From Chara braunii (taxonomy: Eukaryota > Streptophyta > Charophyceae > Charales > Characeae): 37,128 nucleotides of DNA. Numbering within the stretch: the stretch's first letter is position 1; each line of letters starts with the position of its first letter. Made by a program: the position numbers and the translations under genes. The DNA lies in NCBI GenBank assembly GCA_003427395.1, contig BFEA01001129.1:4565-41692 (forward strand), given 5' to 3'. Shown here one piece after another: positions 9,958 through 20,240 of this stretch. The notes under the pieces are model-generated. The model searched no databases. It saw only the letters and a program-made list of their open reading frames with translations, and was not told where the DNA came from.

Positions 9958-10585
9958 TCCAAGGTCGTCCGAACTGATTACGCCTATACTATTTATTGTG
10001 TTTCCGCTGCGGCGAGCCTCAGAAAAAAGACGATAGGGTAGCGACTGAAGTTAGGAGAAACTCTCTGACAAAACAAACTCTTCAGTTCAATCTCCGTCTG
10101 AAACCCGGACATTTTTTGTGGTCGTGCAGACATTCCCCCTACCCACTTGTTCTTCCGGCGAGTCTCGGGGAAGATGACAAGCTAGTGACTGCACTCATGA
10201 AAAGGTTTAGAAACTCTCCGAAGATCGAACCGGAAGAACAGTGAGGAAAATGTCTTCACGAGCAGGAAAAAACTCCGGGTCTCGGATGGCGATCGAACCG
10301 AAGATTCTGTATTTTCGGAGAGTTTCTAAACCTTCTCATGACTGTAGTCACTAGCCTATCATCTTCCCCGAGGCTCGCCGGAAGAACAAGTGGGTGGGGG
10401 GAATGTCTGCACGACCACAAAAAATGTCGGGGTTTCAGACGGAGATTGAACTGAAGATTCTGTTTTGTAAGAGAGTTTCTCTCGACTTCAGTCGCTACCT
10501 TATCGTATTTTTCCTGAGGCTTGCTGCAGCGGAAACACAATAAATAGTATAGGCGTAATCAGTTCGGACGACTTTGAAATTCCAA
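9958..10585. repeat. Second large foldback, arms about 270 bp
   Basis: The stretch from GTCGTCCGAACTGATTACGC (9965) to CTCTCCGAAGAT is repeated inverted between about 10310 and 10578, with a spacer of about 70 bases. Each arm carries an open frame of 80-95 codons beginning C-F-R-C-x-x-P-Q and containing N-L-R-L-K-P-x-H-F-L-W-S-C-R-H-S-P (9996-10244 plus; 10256-10540 minus). These are mirror images of one unrecognised segment, perhaps the 3' part of the ParB-like element. A third partial copy lies at 10904-11040. Confidence 0.8.
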
Positions 10586-10668
10586 CTTCATATTTCATCT
10601 TCCGGATCCCGCGCATCATTTTGTCAGAGAGTTTCTCTCGACTTCGGTCGCTACCTTATCGTCTTTTT

Positions 10669-10903
10669 NNNNNNNNNNNNNNNNNNNNNNNNNNNNNNNN
10701 NNNNNNNNNNNNNNNNNNNNNNNNNNNNNNNNNNNNNNNNNNNNNNNNNNNNNNNNNNNNNNNNNNNNNNNNNNNNNNNNNNNNNNNNNNNNNNNNNNNN
10801 NNNNNNNNNNNNNNNNNNNNNNNNNNNNNNNNNNNNNNNNNNNNNNNNNNNNNNNNNNNNNNNNNNNNNNNNNNNNNNNNNNNNNNNNNNNNNNNNNNNN
10901 NNN
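10669..10903. other. Assembly gap (235 N)
   Basis: The run of N interrupts a repeat that is present on both sides, with TCAGAGAGTTTCTCTCGACT at 10624 and again at 10916. The gap is probably a collapsed or unresolved copy of the foldback unit. Confidence 0.95.
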
Positions 10904-11049
10904 GCGCATCATTTTGTCAGAGAGTTTCTCTCGACTTCAGTCGCTACCTTATCGTCTTTTTCCTGAGGCTCGCCGCAGCGGAAACACAATAAATAGTATA
11001 GGCGTAATGAGTTCGGATGACTTTGGAATTCCAACTTCATCCTTCATCC

Positions 11050-12365
11050 TCCTGACCCCGCGCATCATTTTGTAGAGAAGCGTTTCACAAAGACGACGTA
11101 TTTTGATGATTCTCCAGTTCCAACATATCGGTTTCAATGACCTTCACATTACCGCATGCTTCCTGGTGCTTCAACTCTTTCTTTTCAGCCATTGTCGGAT
11201 GTATTGATGCCTAACCTCCGCTTCCTTCACAAACTGTTGCGAGGGCTTTGATCTTGGACGAAATGTTGATACAAAACTTTCTCTACAAACGCTTGTCGTC
11301 CGTCGTCTTTTTGAAACCCTTCTCTACAAACGTTTGTCGTCCGTCGCAGGAATAGGGATAATTGCAAATCTTCATCTCAGCTCTTGTTGCGAGAAAGACG
11401 ATGGAAGGCATGCTGAGGAATTGTTGAGCACTACTGTGGAAGCAATGAACAAAGTTTTGGTATATGATTTGACGTCATTCCACGGGTGGAGCATAGAGAG
11501 CATTGAGTACTGCATGGAGAATGTGCGATTCTATTCAAATGTAATTGAGACGATGATGGCTGAGGCTGTTCTCCCTGCAGCATCCAGAGGCATAGCGGGC
11601 TAACTGTCAACGGACGACTTGCGAGAAATACTCGAATGTCACGTCAGCCTAGCATTTGTAGAGCCCTGCATTGTGAGATAGAGGATTGAGCTGCTGCAAA
11701 TCTTGACGCCACAGGTTCTAACTACAGTCTAAAAAACTTTCTCTACAAACGCTTGCCGTCCGTCGTCTTTTTTAAACCCTTCTCTACAAACGTTTGCCGT
11801 CCGTTGTAGGAATAGGGATGATTGCAAATCTTCATCTCAGCTTTTGTTGAGGGAAAGACGGTGGAAGGCATGCTGAGGAATTGTTCAGCACTGCTATGGA
11901 GCAATGAACAAAGTTTTGGAATTTGATTCGACGTCATTCCACAGGTGGAGCAAGGAGAGCATTCAGTACTGTATGGAGAATGTGCAATTCCAGACTCTGA
12001 CAAATAATTTATGCTACACGTATGCGGCTGCACAAGATCAGTTTCAGTTGCGTCGGATCCCGCGCATCATTTTGTAGAGAAGCGTTTCACAAAGACGATG
12101 TCTTTTGATGATTCGTCAGTTCCAACATATCAGTTTCAATGACCTTCACATTACCGCATGCTTCCTTGTGCTTCACCTCTTCCTTTTCCGCCATTGTCAG
12201 ATGTATCGATGCCCAACCTCCGCTTCCTTCACAAACTGTTGCGAGGGCTTTGATCCTGGACGAAATGTTGATCCAGACACTGTTGTGGACTAGTGGATCT
12301 GCCGTCCTACGGACTTCGACTTTTATTTATGCAGTTAAGGGAACGAGCTAGCCGACACATAACAC
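11050..12365. repeat. Second block of 425-bp and 460-bp units
   Basis: A partial 425-type unit (11055-11270), two 460-type units with the AAGGCATGCTGAGGAATT landmark at about 11406 and 11867, minisatellite pairs at 11275-11345 and 11735-11810, and a complete 425-type unit (11993-12365) repeat the order seen at 6.3-8.6 kb. The unit frames contain stops, so none looks functional. Confidence 0.75.
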
Positions 12366-15300
12366 TGAAATTCTTCAACCCCCGAAATTAATTTACCCCC
12401 TCCCAAAGTTAGAATTCGACTCCCTTTATAATTTTGGACCCCTATAACGGTGGGTTTTAACCCCACCGTCATTCTTCGCTCTAGAAATGAATTTGAACCC
12501 CCCGAAATGAGAATCCGACCCCTTTTATAATTTTTGAACCCCTCTAGCGGTGGGTCCTAACCGCCAGGGCATTCTTGGCACCCCGAAATAAAGTTAACCC
12601 CCCGAAAATGAGTATCCGAACCCCTCTAAAATTTTGGACCCCTCTAACCGTGGGTCCTAACCCCCAGGTAATTCTTGGCACCCCGAAATTAATTTAACCC
12701 CCCCAAAGTGAGAATTCGACCCTCTTTACAATATTGGACCCCTATAACGGTGGGTATTAACCCCACCGTCATTCTTCGTACCCCAAATTAATTTGAACCC
12801 CCTTAGCTGAGAATCCGACCCCCAAATATAATTTTATGACCCCTATAGCGGTGGGTCTCAACCCCACCGTCATTCTTCGCACCGTAAAATTATTTAGACC
12901 CGTCTTAAGTGAGAATCCGACGCCCTTGATATTTTTTGGAGCCCTTTAGCAGTGGGTCCTAACCGCCAGGGCATTCTTCGCACCGCGAATTTAATTTGAC
13001 CCCTCTTAAGTGAGAATCGGACCCCCTTTATAATTTTTAAACCCCTCCAGTGGTGGGTCCTAACCGCCAAGGCATTCTTGGCACCCCAAAATTAATTGAA
13101 CCTCCCCAAAATAAGAATCCGACCCCCTTTGTAATTTTGGACCCCTCTAACCGTGGGTCCTAACCCCCAGGTAATTCTTAGCACCCCGAAATTAATGTAA
13201 CCCCCCCAAAGTGAGAATTCGACCCCCTTTACAATTTTGGACCCGTATAACGGTGGGCCTTAACCCCACCGTCAGTCTTCATACCCCAAATTAATTTGAA
13301 CCCCCTTAACTGAGAATCCGACCCCCAAATATAATGTTTGGAACCCTGTAGCGGTGGGTCTCAACCCCACCGTCATTCTTCGCACCGTAAAATTAATTAG
13401 ACCCCTCTTAAGTGAGAATCCGACGCCCTTGATATTTTTTGGACCCCTTTAGCGGTGGGTCCTAACCGCCAGGGCATTCTTCGCACCCCGAATTTAATTT
13501 GACCCCTCTTAAGTGAGAATCGGACCCCGTTTAAAATTTTTGAACCCCTATAGCGGTGGGTCCTAACGGCCTGGGCATTCTTTGCACCACGAATTTAATT
13601 TGACCCCTCTTAAGTGAGAATCGGACCCCCTGTAGAATTTTTGAACCCCTCTAGCGGTGGGTCCTAACCGCCAGGGCCTTCTTGGCACCCCAAAATTAAT
13701 TGAACCTCCCCAAAATGAGAATCCGACCCCCTTTATAATTTTGGACCCCTCTAACCGTGGGTCCTAACCCCAGGTAATTCTTGGCACCCCGAAATTAATT
13801 TAACCCCCCAAAAGTGAGAATTCGACCCCCTTTACAATTTTGGACCCTTATAACGATGGGTCTTAACCCCACCGTCATTCTTCGTATCCCAAATTAATTT
13901 GAATCCCCTTAACTGAGAATCCGACCCCCAAATATAATTTTTGGATCCCTGTAGCGGTGGGTCTCAACCTAATCGTCATTCTTCGCACCGTGAAATTAAT
14001 TAGACCCCTCTTAAGTGAGAATCCGACTTTCTCGATATTTTTTGGACCCCTTTAGAGGTGGGCCCTAACCGCCAAGGCATTCTTTGCACCCCGAATTTAA
14101 TTTGACCCCTCTTAAGTGAGAATCGGACCCCCTTTAAAATTTTTGAACCCCTATAGAAGTGGGTCCTAACGGCCATGGCATTCTTCATACCCCGAATTTA
14201 ATTTGACCCCTCTTAAGTAAGAATCGGACCCCCTTTATAATTTTTGAGCCCCTCTAGCGGTGGCTCCTAACTCCCAGGGCATTCTTGGCACCCCGAAATT
14301 AATTGAACCTCCCCAAAATGAGAATCCGACCCCCTTTAGAATTTTGGACCCCTCTAACCGTGGGTCCTAACCCCCAGGTAATTCTTGGCACCCCGAAATT
14401 AATTTAACCCCCCCAAAGTGAGAATTCGACCCCCTTTACAATTTTGGATCCCTATAACAGTGGGTCTTAACCCCACCGTCATTCTTCGTACCCCAAATTA
14501 ATTTGAACCCCTTTAACTGGGAATCCGACCCCCAAATATAATTTTTGGACCCCTATAGCGGTGGGTCTCAACCCCACCGTCATTCTTCGCACCGTGAAAT
14601 TAATTAGACCCCTCTTAAGTGAGAATCCGACGCCCTTGATATTTTTTGGACCCCTTTAGCGGTGGGTCCTAACCGCCAGGGCATTCTTCGCACCCCGAAT
14701 TTAATTTGACCCCTCTTAAATGAGAATCGGACCCCCTTTAAAATTTTTGAACCCCTATAGCAGTGGGTCCTAACCGCCAGGGCGTTCTTCGCACCCCGAA
14801 TTTAATTTGATCCCTCTTAAGTGAGAATCGGACCCCCTTTATAATTTTTGTACCCCTCTAGCGGTGGGTCCTAATTGCCAGGGGTCATTCTTGGCACCCC
14901 GAAATTAATTTAACCCCCCCAAAGTGAGAATTCGACCCCCTTTACAATTTTGGATCCCTATAACGGTGGGTCTTAACCCCACCGTCATTCTTCGTACCCC
15001 AAATTAATTTGAACAACCTTAACTGAGAATCCGATCCCCAAATATAATTTTTTGACCCCTGTAGCGGTGGGTCTCAACCCCACCGTTATTCTTCGCACCG
15101 GGAAATTAATTAGACCCCTCTTAAGTGAAAATCCGACGACCTTGATATTTTTTGGACCCCTTTAGCGGTGGGTCCTAACCGCCAAGGCATTCTTCGCACT
15201 CTGAATTTAATTTGACCCCTCTTAAGTGAGAATCGGACCCCCTTTAAAATTTTTAAGACCCTATAGCGGTGAGTCCTAACCGTCAGGGCATTCTTGGCAC

Positions 15301-18258
15301 CCCGAAATTAATTGAACCTCCCCAAAATGAGAATCCGACCCCCTGTATAATTTTGGACCCCTCTAACGGTGCGTCCTAACCCGTAGGTAATTCTTCAACA
15401 CCGGAAATTAATTTACCCCTGCCAAAGTTAGAATTCGACCGCCTTTATAATTTGGACCCCTATAACGGTGGGTCTTAACCCCACCGTCATTCTTCGCACC
15501 CGAAATTAATTTGAACCCCCCGAAATGAGAATCCGACCCTTTTTATAATTCTTGAACCCCTATAGCGGTGGGTCCTAACCGCCAGGGCATTCATGGCACC
15601 CCGAAATAAAGTTAACACCCCGAAAATGAGAATCCGACCCCCTTTATAATTTTGGACCCCTCTAACAGTGGGTCCTAACCCCAAGGTAATTCTTGGCACC
15701 CCGAAATTAATTGAACCTCCCCAAAATGAGAATCCGACCCCCTTTATAATTTTGGACCCCTCTAACGGTGGGTCCTAACCCGCAGGTAATTCTTTAACCC
15801 CCGAAATTAATTTACCCCACCCAAAGTTAGAATTCGACCCCCTTTATAATTTTGGACCCCTATAACGGTGGGTCTTGACCCCACTGTCATTCTTTGCACC
15901 CGAAATTAATTTGAACTCCCCAAAATGAGAATCCGACGCCTTTTATAATTTTTGAACCCCTATAGCGGTGGGTCGTAACCGCTAGGGCATTCTTGGCACC
16001 CGGAAATAAAGTTAACCCCCCGAAAATGAGAATCCTACCCCCTTTATAATTTTGGACCCCTCTAACCGTGGGTCCTAACCCCGAGGTAATTCTTGGCACC
16101 CCGAAATTGATTTAACCCCCCCAAATTAAGAATTCGACCCCTTTACAATTTTGAACCCCTATAACGGTGGGTCTTAACCCCACGGTCATTCTTCGCATCG
16201 CACCCGAAATTAATTTGAACCCCCCGAAATGAGAACCCGACCCCTTTTATAATTTTTGAACCCCTATAGCGGTGGGTCCTAACCGCCAGGGCATTGTTGG
16301 CACCCCGAAATTAAATGAACCTCCCCAAAATCAGAATCCGACCCCCTTGATAATTTTGGACCCCTCTAACGATGGGTCCTAACCCGCAGGTAATTCTTCA
16401 ACATCCGAAATTAATTTACCCCCCCAAAGTTAGAATTCAACCCCCTTTATAATTTTGGACCCCTATAACGGTGGGTCTTAACCCCACCGTCATTTTTCGC
16501 ACCTGAAATTAATTTGAACCCCCCAAAATGAGAATCCGACCCCATTTATAATTTTTGAACCCCTATAGCAGTGGGTCCTAACCGCCAGGGCATTCTTGGC
16601 ACCCGGAAATAAAGTTAACCCCCCGAAAATGAGAATCCGACCCCCTTTATAATTTTGGACCCCTCTAACCGTGGGTCCTAACCCCCAGGTAATTCTTGGC
16701 ACCCCGAAATTAATTTAATCCCCCAAAAGTGAGAATTCGACCCCCTTTACAATTTTGGACCCCTATAACGGTGAGTCTTAACCCCACCGTCATTCTTCGC
16801 ACCCCAAATTAATTTGAACTCCCTTAACTGAGAATCCGACCCCCAAATATAATTTTTGGACACTTACAGCGGTGGGTCCTAACCGCCAGGGCATTCTTTG
16901 GACCCAGAAATTAGTTTGACCCCCATTAAGTGAGAATCTGATCCCCTTTATAATCTTTGGACCCCTCTAGCGGCCGGTCCTAACCGCAAGGGCATTCTTG
17001 GCACCCCGAAATTAATTTAACCCCGCAAAAGTGAGCATTCGACCCCCTTTACAATTTCGGACCCCTATAACGGTGGGTCTTAACCACACTATCATTCTTC
17101 GCACCCCAAATTAATTTGAACCCCCTTAACTGAGAATCCGACCCCCAAATATAATTTTTGGACCCCTGTAGCGGTGGGTCTCAACCCCACCGTCATTCTT
17201 CGCACCGCAAAATTAATTAGACGCCTCTTAAGTGAGAATCCGACGCCCTTGATATTTTTTGGACCACTTTAGCGGTGGGTCCTAACCGCGAGGGCATTCT
17301 TTGCACCCCGAATTTAATTTGACCCCTCTTAATTGAGAATCGGACCCCCTTTAAAATTTTTTGAACCCCTATAGAAGTGGGTCCTAACCGCCAGGGCATT
17401 CTTCGCACCCCGAAACGGACCCCCTTTATAATTTTTGAACCCCTCTAGCGGTGGGTCCTAACCGCCAGGGCATTTTTGGCACCTCAAAATTAATTGAACC
17501 CCCCCAAAATGAGAATCCGACCCCTTTTATAATTTTGGACCCCTCTAACCAAGGGTTTTAACCCCCTGGTAATTCTTCACACCCTGAAATTAATTTAACA
17601 CCCCCAAAGTTAGAATTCGATGCCCTTTTTAATTTTGCACCCCTATAACGGTGGGTCTTAACCCCACCGTCATTTTTGACCCCCCTTAACTTAGAATCCG
17701 ACCCCCAAATATAATTTTTTGACCTCTTCAGCGGGTGGGTCCTTACCGCCAGGGCATTCTTGGCACCTCGAAATTAGTTTGACCCCCATTAAGTAAGAGT
17801 CCGACCCCCTTTTTAATTTTTGGATCCCTTTGGCGATGGGTCCTAACCGCCAAGGCATTCTTCGCAACCCGAAATTAATTTGACCCCGACCCCTTTTCTA
17901 ATTTTGGACCCCTCCAGCGGTGGGTCCTAACCCCCAGGGCATTCTTCGCACCCCGAACTTAATTAGACGCCCCATAAGTGAGAATCCGACCCCCTTAATA
18001 ATTTTTGGACCCTTGTAGTGGTGGGTCTCAACCCCACCGTCATTCTTCGCACCCCGAAATTAATTAGACCCCTCTCAAGTGAGAATCTGACCCCCTTTAT
18101 AATTTTTGGGTCCCTTTAGCGGTGGGTCCTAACCGGCTGGGTGTCTTGGCACCCCAAATTTTATTTGACCCCTCTTAAGTGAAAATCGGACACCCTTTAT
18201 AATTTTTGAACCCCTCTAGCGGTGGGTCCTAACCGCCAGGGCATTTTTGGCACCTCGA
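12366..18258. repeat. About 100-bp satellite array with higher-order repeat
   Basis: About 58 monomers of roughly 100-105 bases fill this region. Each has an AAATTAATTTGACCCC-type block, a GAGAATCCGACCCCC block, an AT-rich TATAATTTTTGGACCCC block and a GGTGGGTCCTAACC hairpin block ending in CATTCTTCGCACC. Monomer subtypes follow a repeating order. The AACCCCCCCAAAGTGAGAA subtype recurs near 12.70, 13.20, 13.80, 14.40 and 14.91 kb, and the CCCCCAAATATAAT subtype near 12.82, 13.32, 13.92, 14.53 and 15.03 kb. This gives higher-order periods of about 500-600 bases. A different order with the CCAAAGTTAGAATTC subtype holds between 15.4 and 16.5 kb. No gene is present. Confidence 0.9.
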
Positions 18259-18430
18259 AACAACTCTGAAAATTCGAGGGTTCGTACATGTGGTCGCGAT
18301 CTTTAAAAAGAAAATATTTTTAAAAATTAAAAAATCATTTTAACCGCGAAAAAAATTGCGGAAGCAATTTGACCCATTTTCGAAAATCCACCCCGGACGA
18401 ACAATTCCACAGCCTGAAAATCTACTCCAG
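18259..18430. other. AT-rich satellite border
   Basis: The satellite stops abruptly and an AT-rich stretch follows (AAAATATTTTTAAAAATTAAAAAATCATTTT near 18308-18340). No gene is seen. A 158-codon minus-strand frame across 18340-18816 is explained by the repeat in the next entry and has no recognisable motif. Confidence 0.4.
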
Positions 18431-19175
18431 GCGTAATCTCGCAAAACAGCGGGAAAGCGTAGCTCTTGGTGAAAATAGGGCACGGAAACGAAATCTGCAA
18501 AAGTTTTCGTCTTTCCGCTACAAAAGAAGGGCTCAAAGTTCCACAGAAAGATGAAGTGACCGCAAGAAAGCGCACTTCCACTTCTTGGCGCGAAATGAAG
18601 CGGGAGGACTGAAAAAAAGAGTCGTCGGCGGAAATTAGGAGTTGACGACAAAAATTGTTTCTGTCCTGTTTTCCCGCTAGAGAATGTTCTTCTGGAGTAA
18701 CTGTGCGGGAGAGCGGGAAGACGGACCTCTTGGGGGAAAATTAGGGCACGACGACTAAATTTGAAATTATTTTGATCTTCCCGCCACAAAACAAAAGTAA
18801 TTTCGAAGGGCTTCAACCGACTTTCCGTGGTACAACAAGGGACACCTGTACGGGAAGCGTCGTTCTGTCGGGCTGTCTAGAATCAAAATACGCCGAGGCT
18901 GTTTATGGTCCTATAAGAGCGTCGGAATACTTTTCGGCACATTCTGCGTTCAAGAGACCAGTTCCTGCCTGCAGTTTTGGCGGAAAAAGTGTCAAAGTTT
19001 TGTTAATATTTCGTCAGCCAGACTCAAAATTTCACGGTAGGACTAATTGGCCGCTGAAAACGGCACTTCTTGGCGTGAAAGAGAGCGGCCAGACTGCAAA
19101 GCAGAGCTCTCGGCGGAAAATAGGGCGGGGTGACAAAATTTGTCGCTGTTCCGGGTTTCCCGCCCGAAATGTAGT
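18431..19175. repeat. Diverged repeat carrying E2F-like sites
   Basis: Four or five poorly conserved copies of a unit with CTCTTGG-G-GAAA…TAGGGC-CGACGA-AAA…TTTCCCGCC lie near 18430-18530, 18575-18680, 18700-18790 and 19055-19170. Matches or near matches to the E2F consensus TTTSSCGS occur at 18449-18456 (GCGGGAAA), 18585-18595 (TTGGCGCGAAA), 18670-18677 (TTTCCCGC), 18777-18785 (CTTCCCGCC), 18976-18986 (TTTGGCGGAAA) and 19156-19163 (TTTCCCGC). E2F binding is inference only. Confidence 0.5.
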
Positions 19176-19334
19176 GTGTTCCGTGTCTCTTCAACGTTCT
19201 ATCACTTAGGTCATTACGACTTTGCTGCACTTGCGACTCCCGAGTAGCGTGTTTTGAGGCTTGAAGGTGTTTCTCTCCGCGTGATGCCATTCTTTTGCAG
19301 CTTTTGCAGGTGTGTACCGCAAAACTTTGACGGA

Positions 19335-19810
19335 GTTGTAGCGGAACACGACAAGACTACTGCTCGTCTCTTGAGAACAAGCCAACACGTCTGTTCCAGT
19401 TGTCTTCGTGTTGCACATCCTACGCATTTCACCAGAGATATAATAAAACTTGACAAGACAACTGCTCGTCTCAAGACAACACGTCTCTTCAAGTTGTCTT
19501 CGTGCTGCGCAACCTGTGTGACGTCCATAGAGTTGTAGTTAAAACACGAGAAGACTACTGCATGTCTCTCGAGAACAAGACAACCCGTCTCTTCAAGTCG
19601 TCATCATGCTAACCATCCTGAGTACTTCCTTGGAGATATAATGGAACTTGACAAGATAACTTCTCGTCTCTTGAGAACAAGACAACACGTTTGTTCAAGT
19701 TTTCTTCGTGCGGCGCAACCTACGTAACGTCTGTAGAGTTGTAGTTGGAACATGACCAGAGTACTGCGTGTATGTTGAGGACAAGACAACGCATCTGTTC
19801 AAGTTGCTTT
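19335..19810. repeat. Tandem repeat with A-B dimer pattern, about 200-bp period
   Basis: Five units of about 100 bases lie in tandem. Type A starts GTTGTAG near 19335, 19532 and 19736. Type B starts GATATAAT near 19435 and 19634. Each carries ACTGCTCGTCTC, ACAAGACAACACGTCT-TTCAAGTTGTCTTCGTG-like cores. The array ends about 50 bases before the ATG at 19864 and may be the 5' or subterminal region of the element holding the next gene. Confidence 0.75.
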
Positions 19811-19863
19811 CGTGCCGACAAACCGTTTCCCTTACTCTTTCTCAACACGCCACCGCAACGAAG

Positions 19864-20166
19864 ATGAACGTCAATTTCGACAGCTCTCCAGGTCGTTCAA
19901 GAGAGGTAGACAAGGACAGCTGTCACACGATGCCCGTTGTCCTCCCACACTTCTTTAAGCCTGAACTACATTTGCCACCAGATCTTCCGGATCACACGAC
20001 GCCCGTTGTTCTCCCACACATCTTTGAGCCTGAACTGCATTTGCCACCAGATCTTTCGGCTCAGAGATGTAGGAGACGGAGACCGAATGAGAGAAGCAGC
20101 ATTCTTGGTATTCGTCGTGTGTCATCCACTGTCACCGTCAAGTGTCAACATCGGAGGCTATCTTAA
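19864..20166 (+). CDS. Possible first exon or short hypothetical protein with 23-residue duplication
   Basis: From ATG 19864 a 100-codon frame runs to a stop at 20166. It contains two in-frame tandem copies of a 69-base unit (from 19923 and 19992) encoding P-V-V-L-P-H-x-F-x-P-E-L-H-L-P-P-D-L, followed by a basic stretch C-R-R-R-R-P-N-E-R. The protein-like composition and the position just 5' of the transposon-type gene suggest it could be that gene's first exon, but I could not find a donor/acceptor pair that clearly joins the two. It may equally be a separate relic. Confidence 0.35.
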   Translation: MNVNFDSSPGRSREVDKDSCHTMPVVLPHFFKPELHLPPDLPDHTTPVVLPHIFEPELHLPPDLSAQRCRRRRPNERSSILGIRRVSSTVTVKCQHRRLS

Positions 20167-20240
20167 GAAGGGATACCGGTTCAGGGTTCGGAGCAGACAA
20201 CTAATATGTTCGGCAGAAAGTCGTCCACAGAGGAGCTTAA

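Noticed and set aside
12366-18258. Regular 100-bp repeats resembling a CRISPR array
   Set aside because: The repeats fill the whole unit with no unique spacers, monomers diverge gradually, and the context is eukaryotic.
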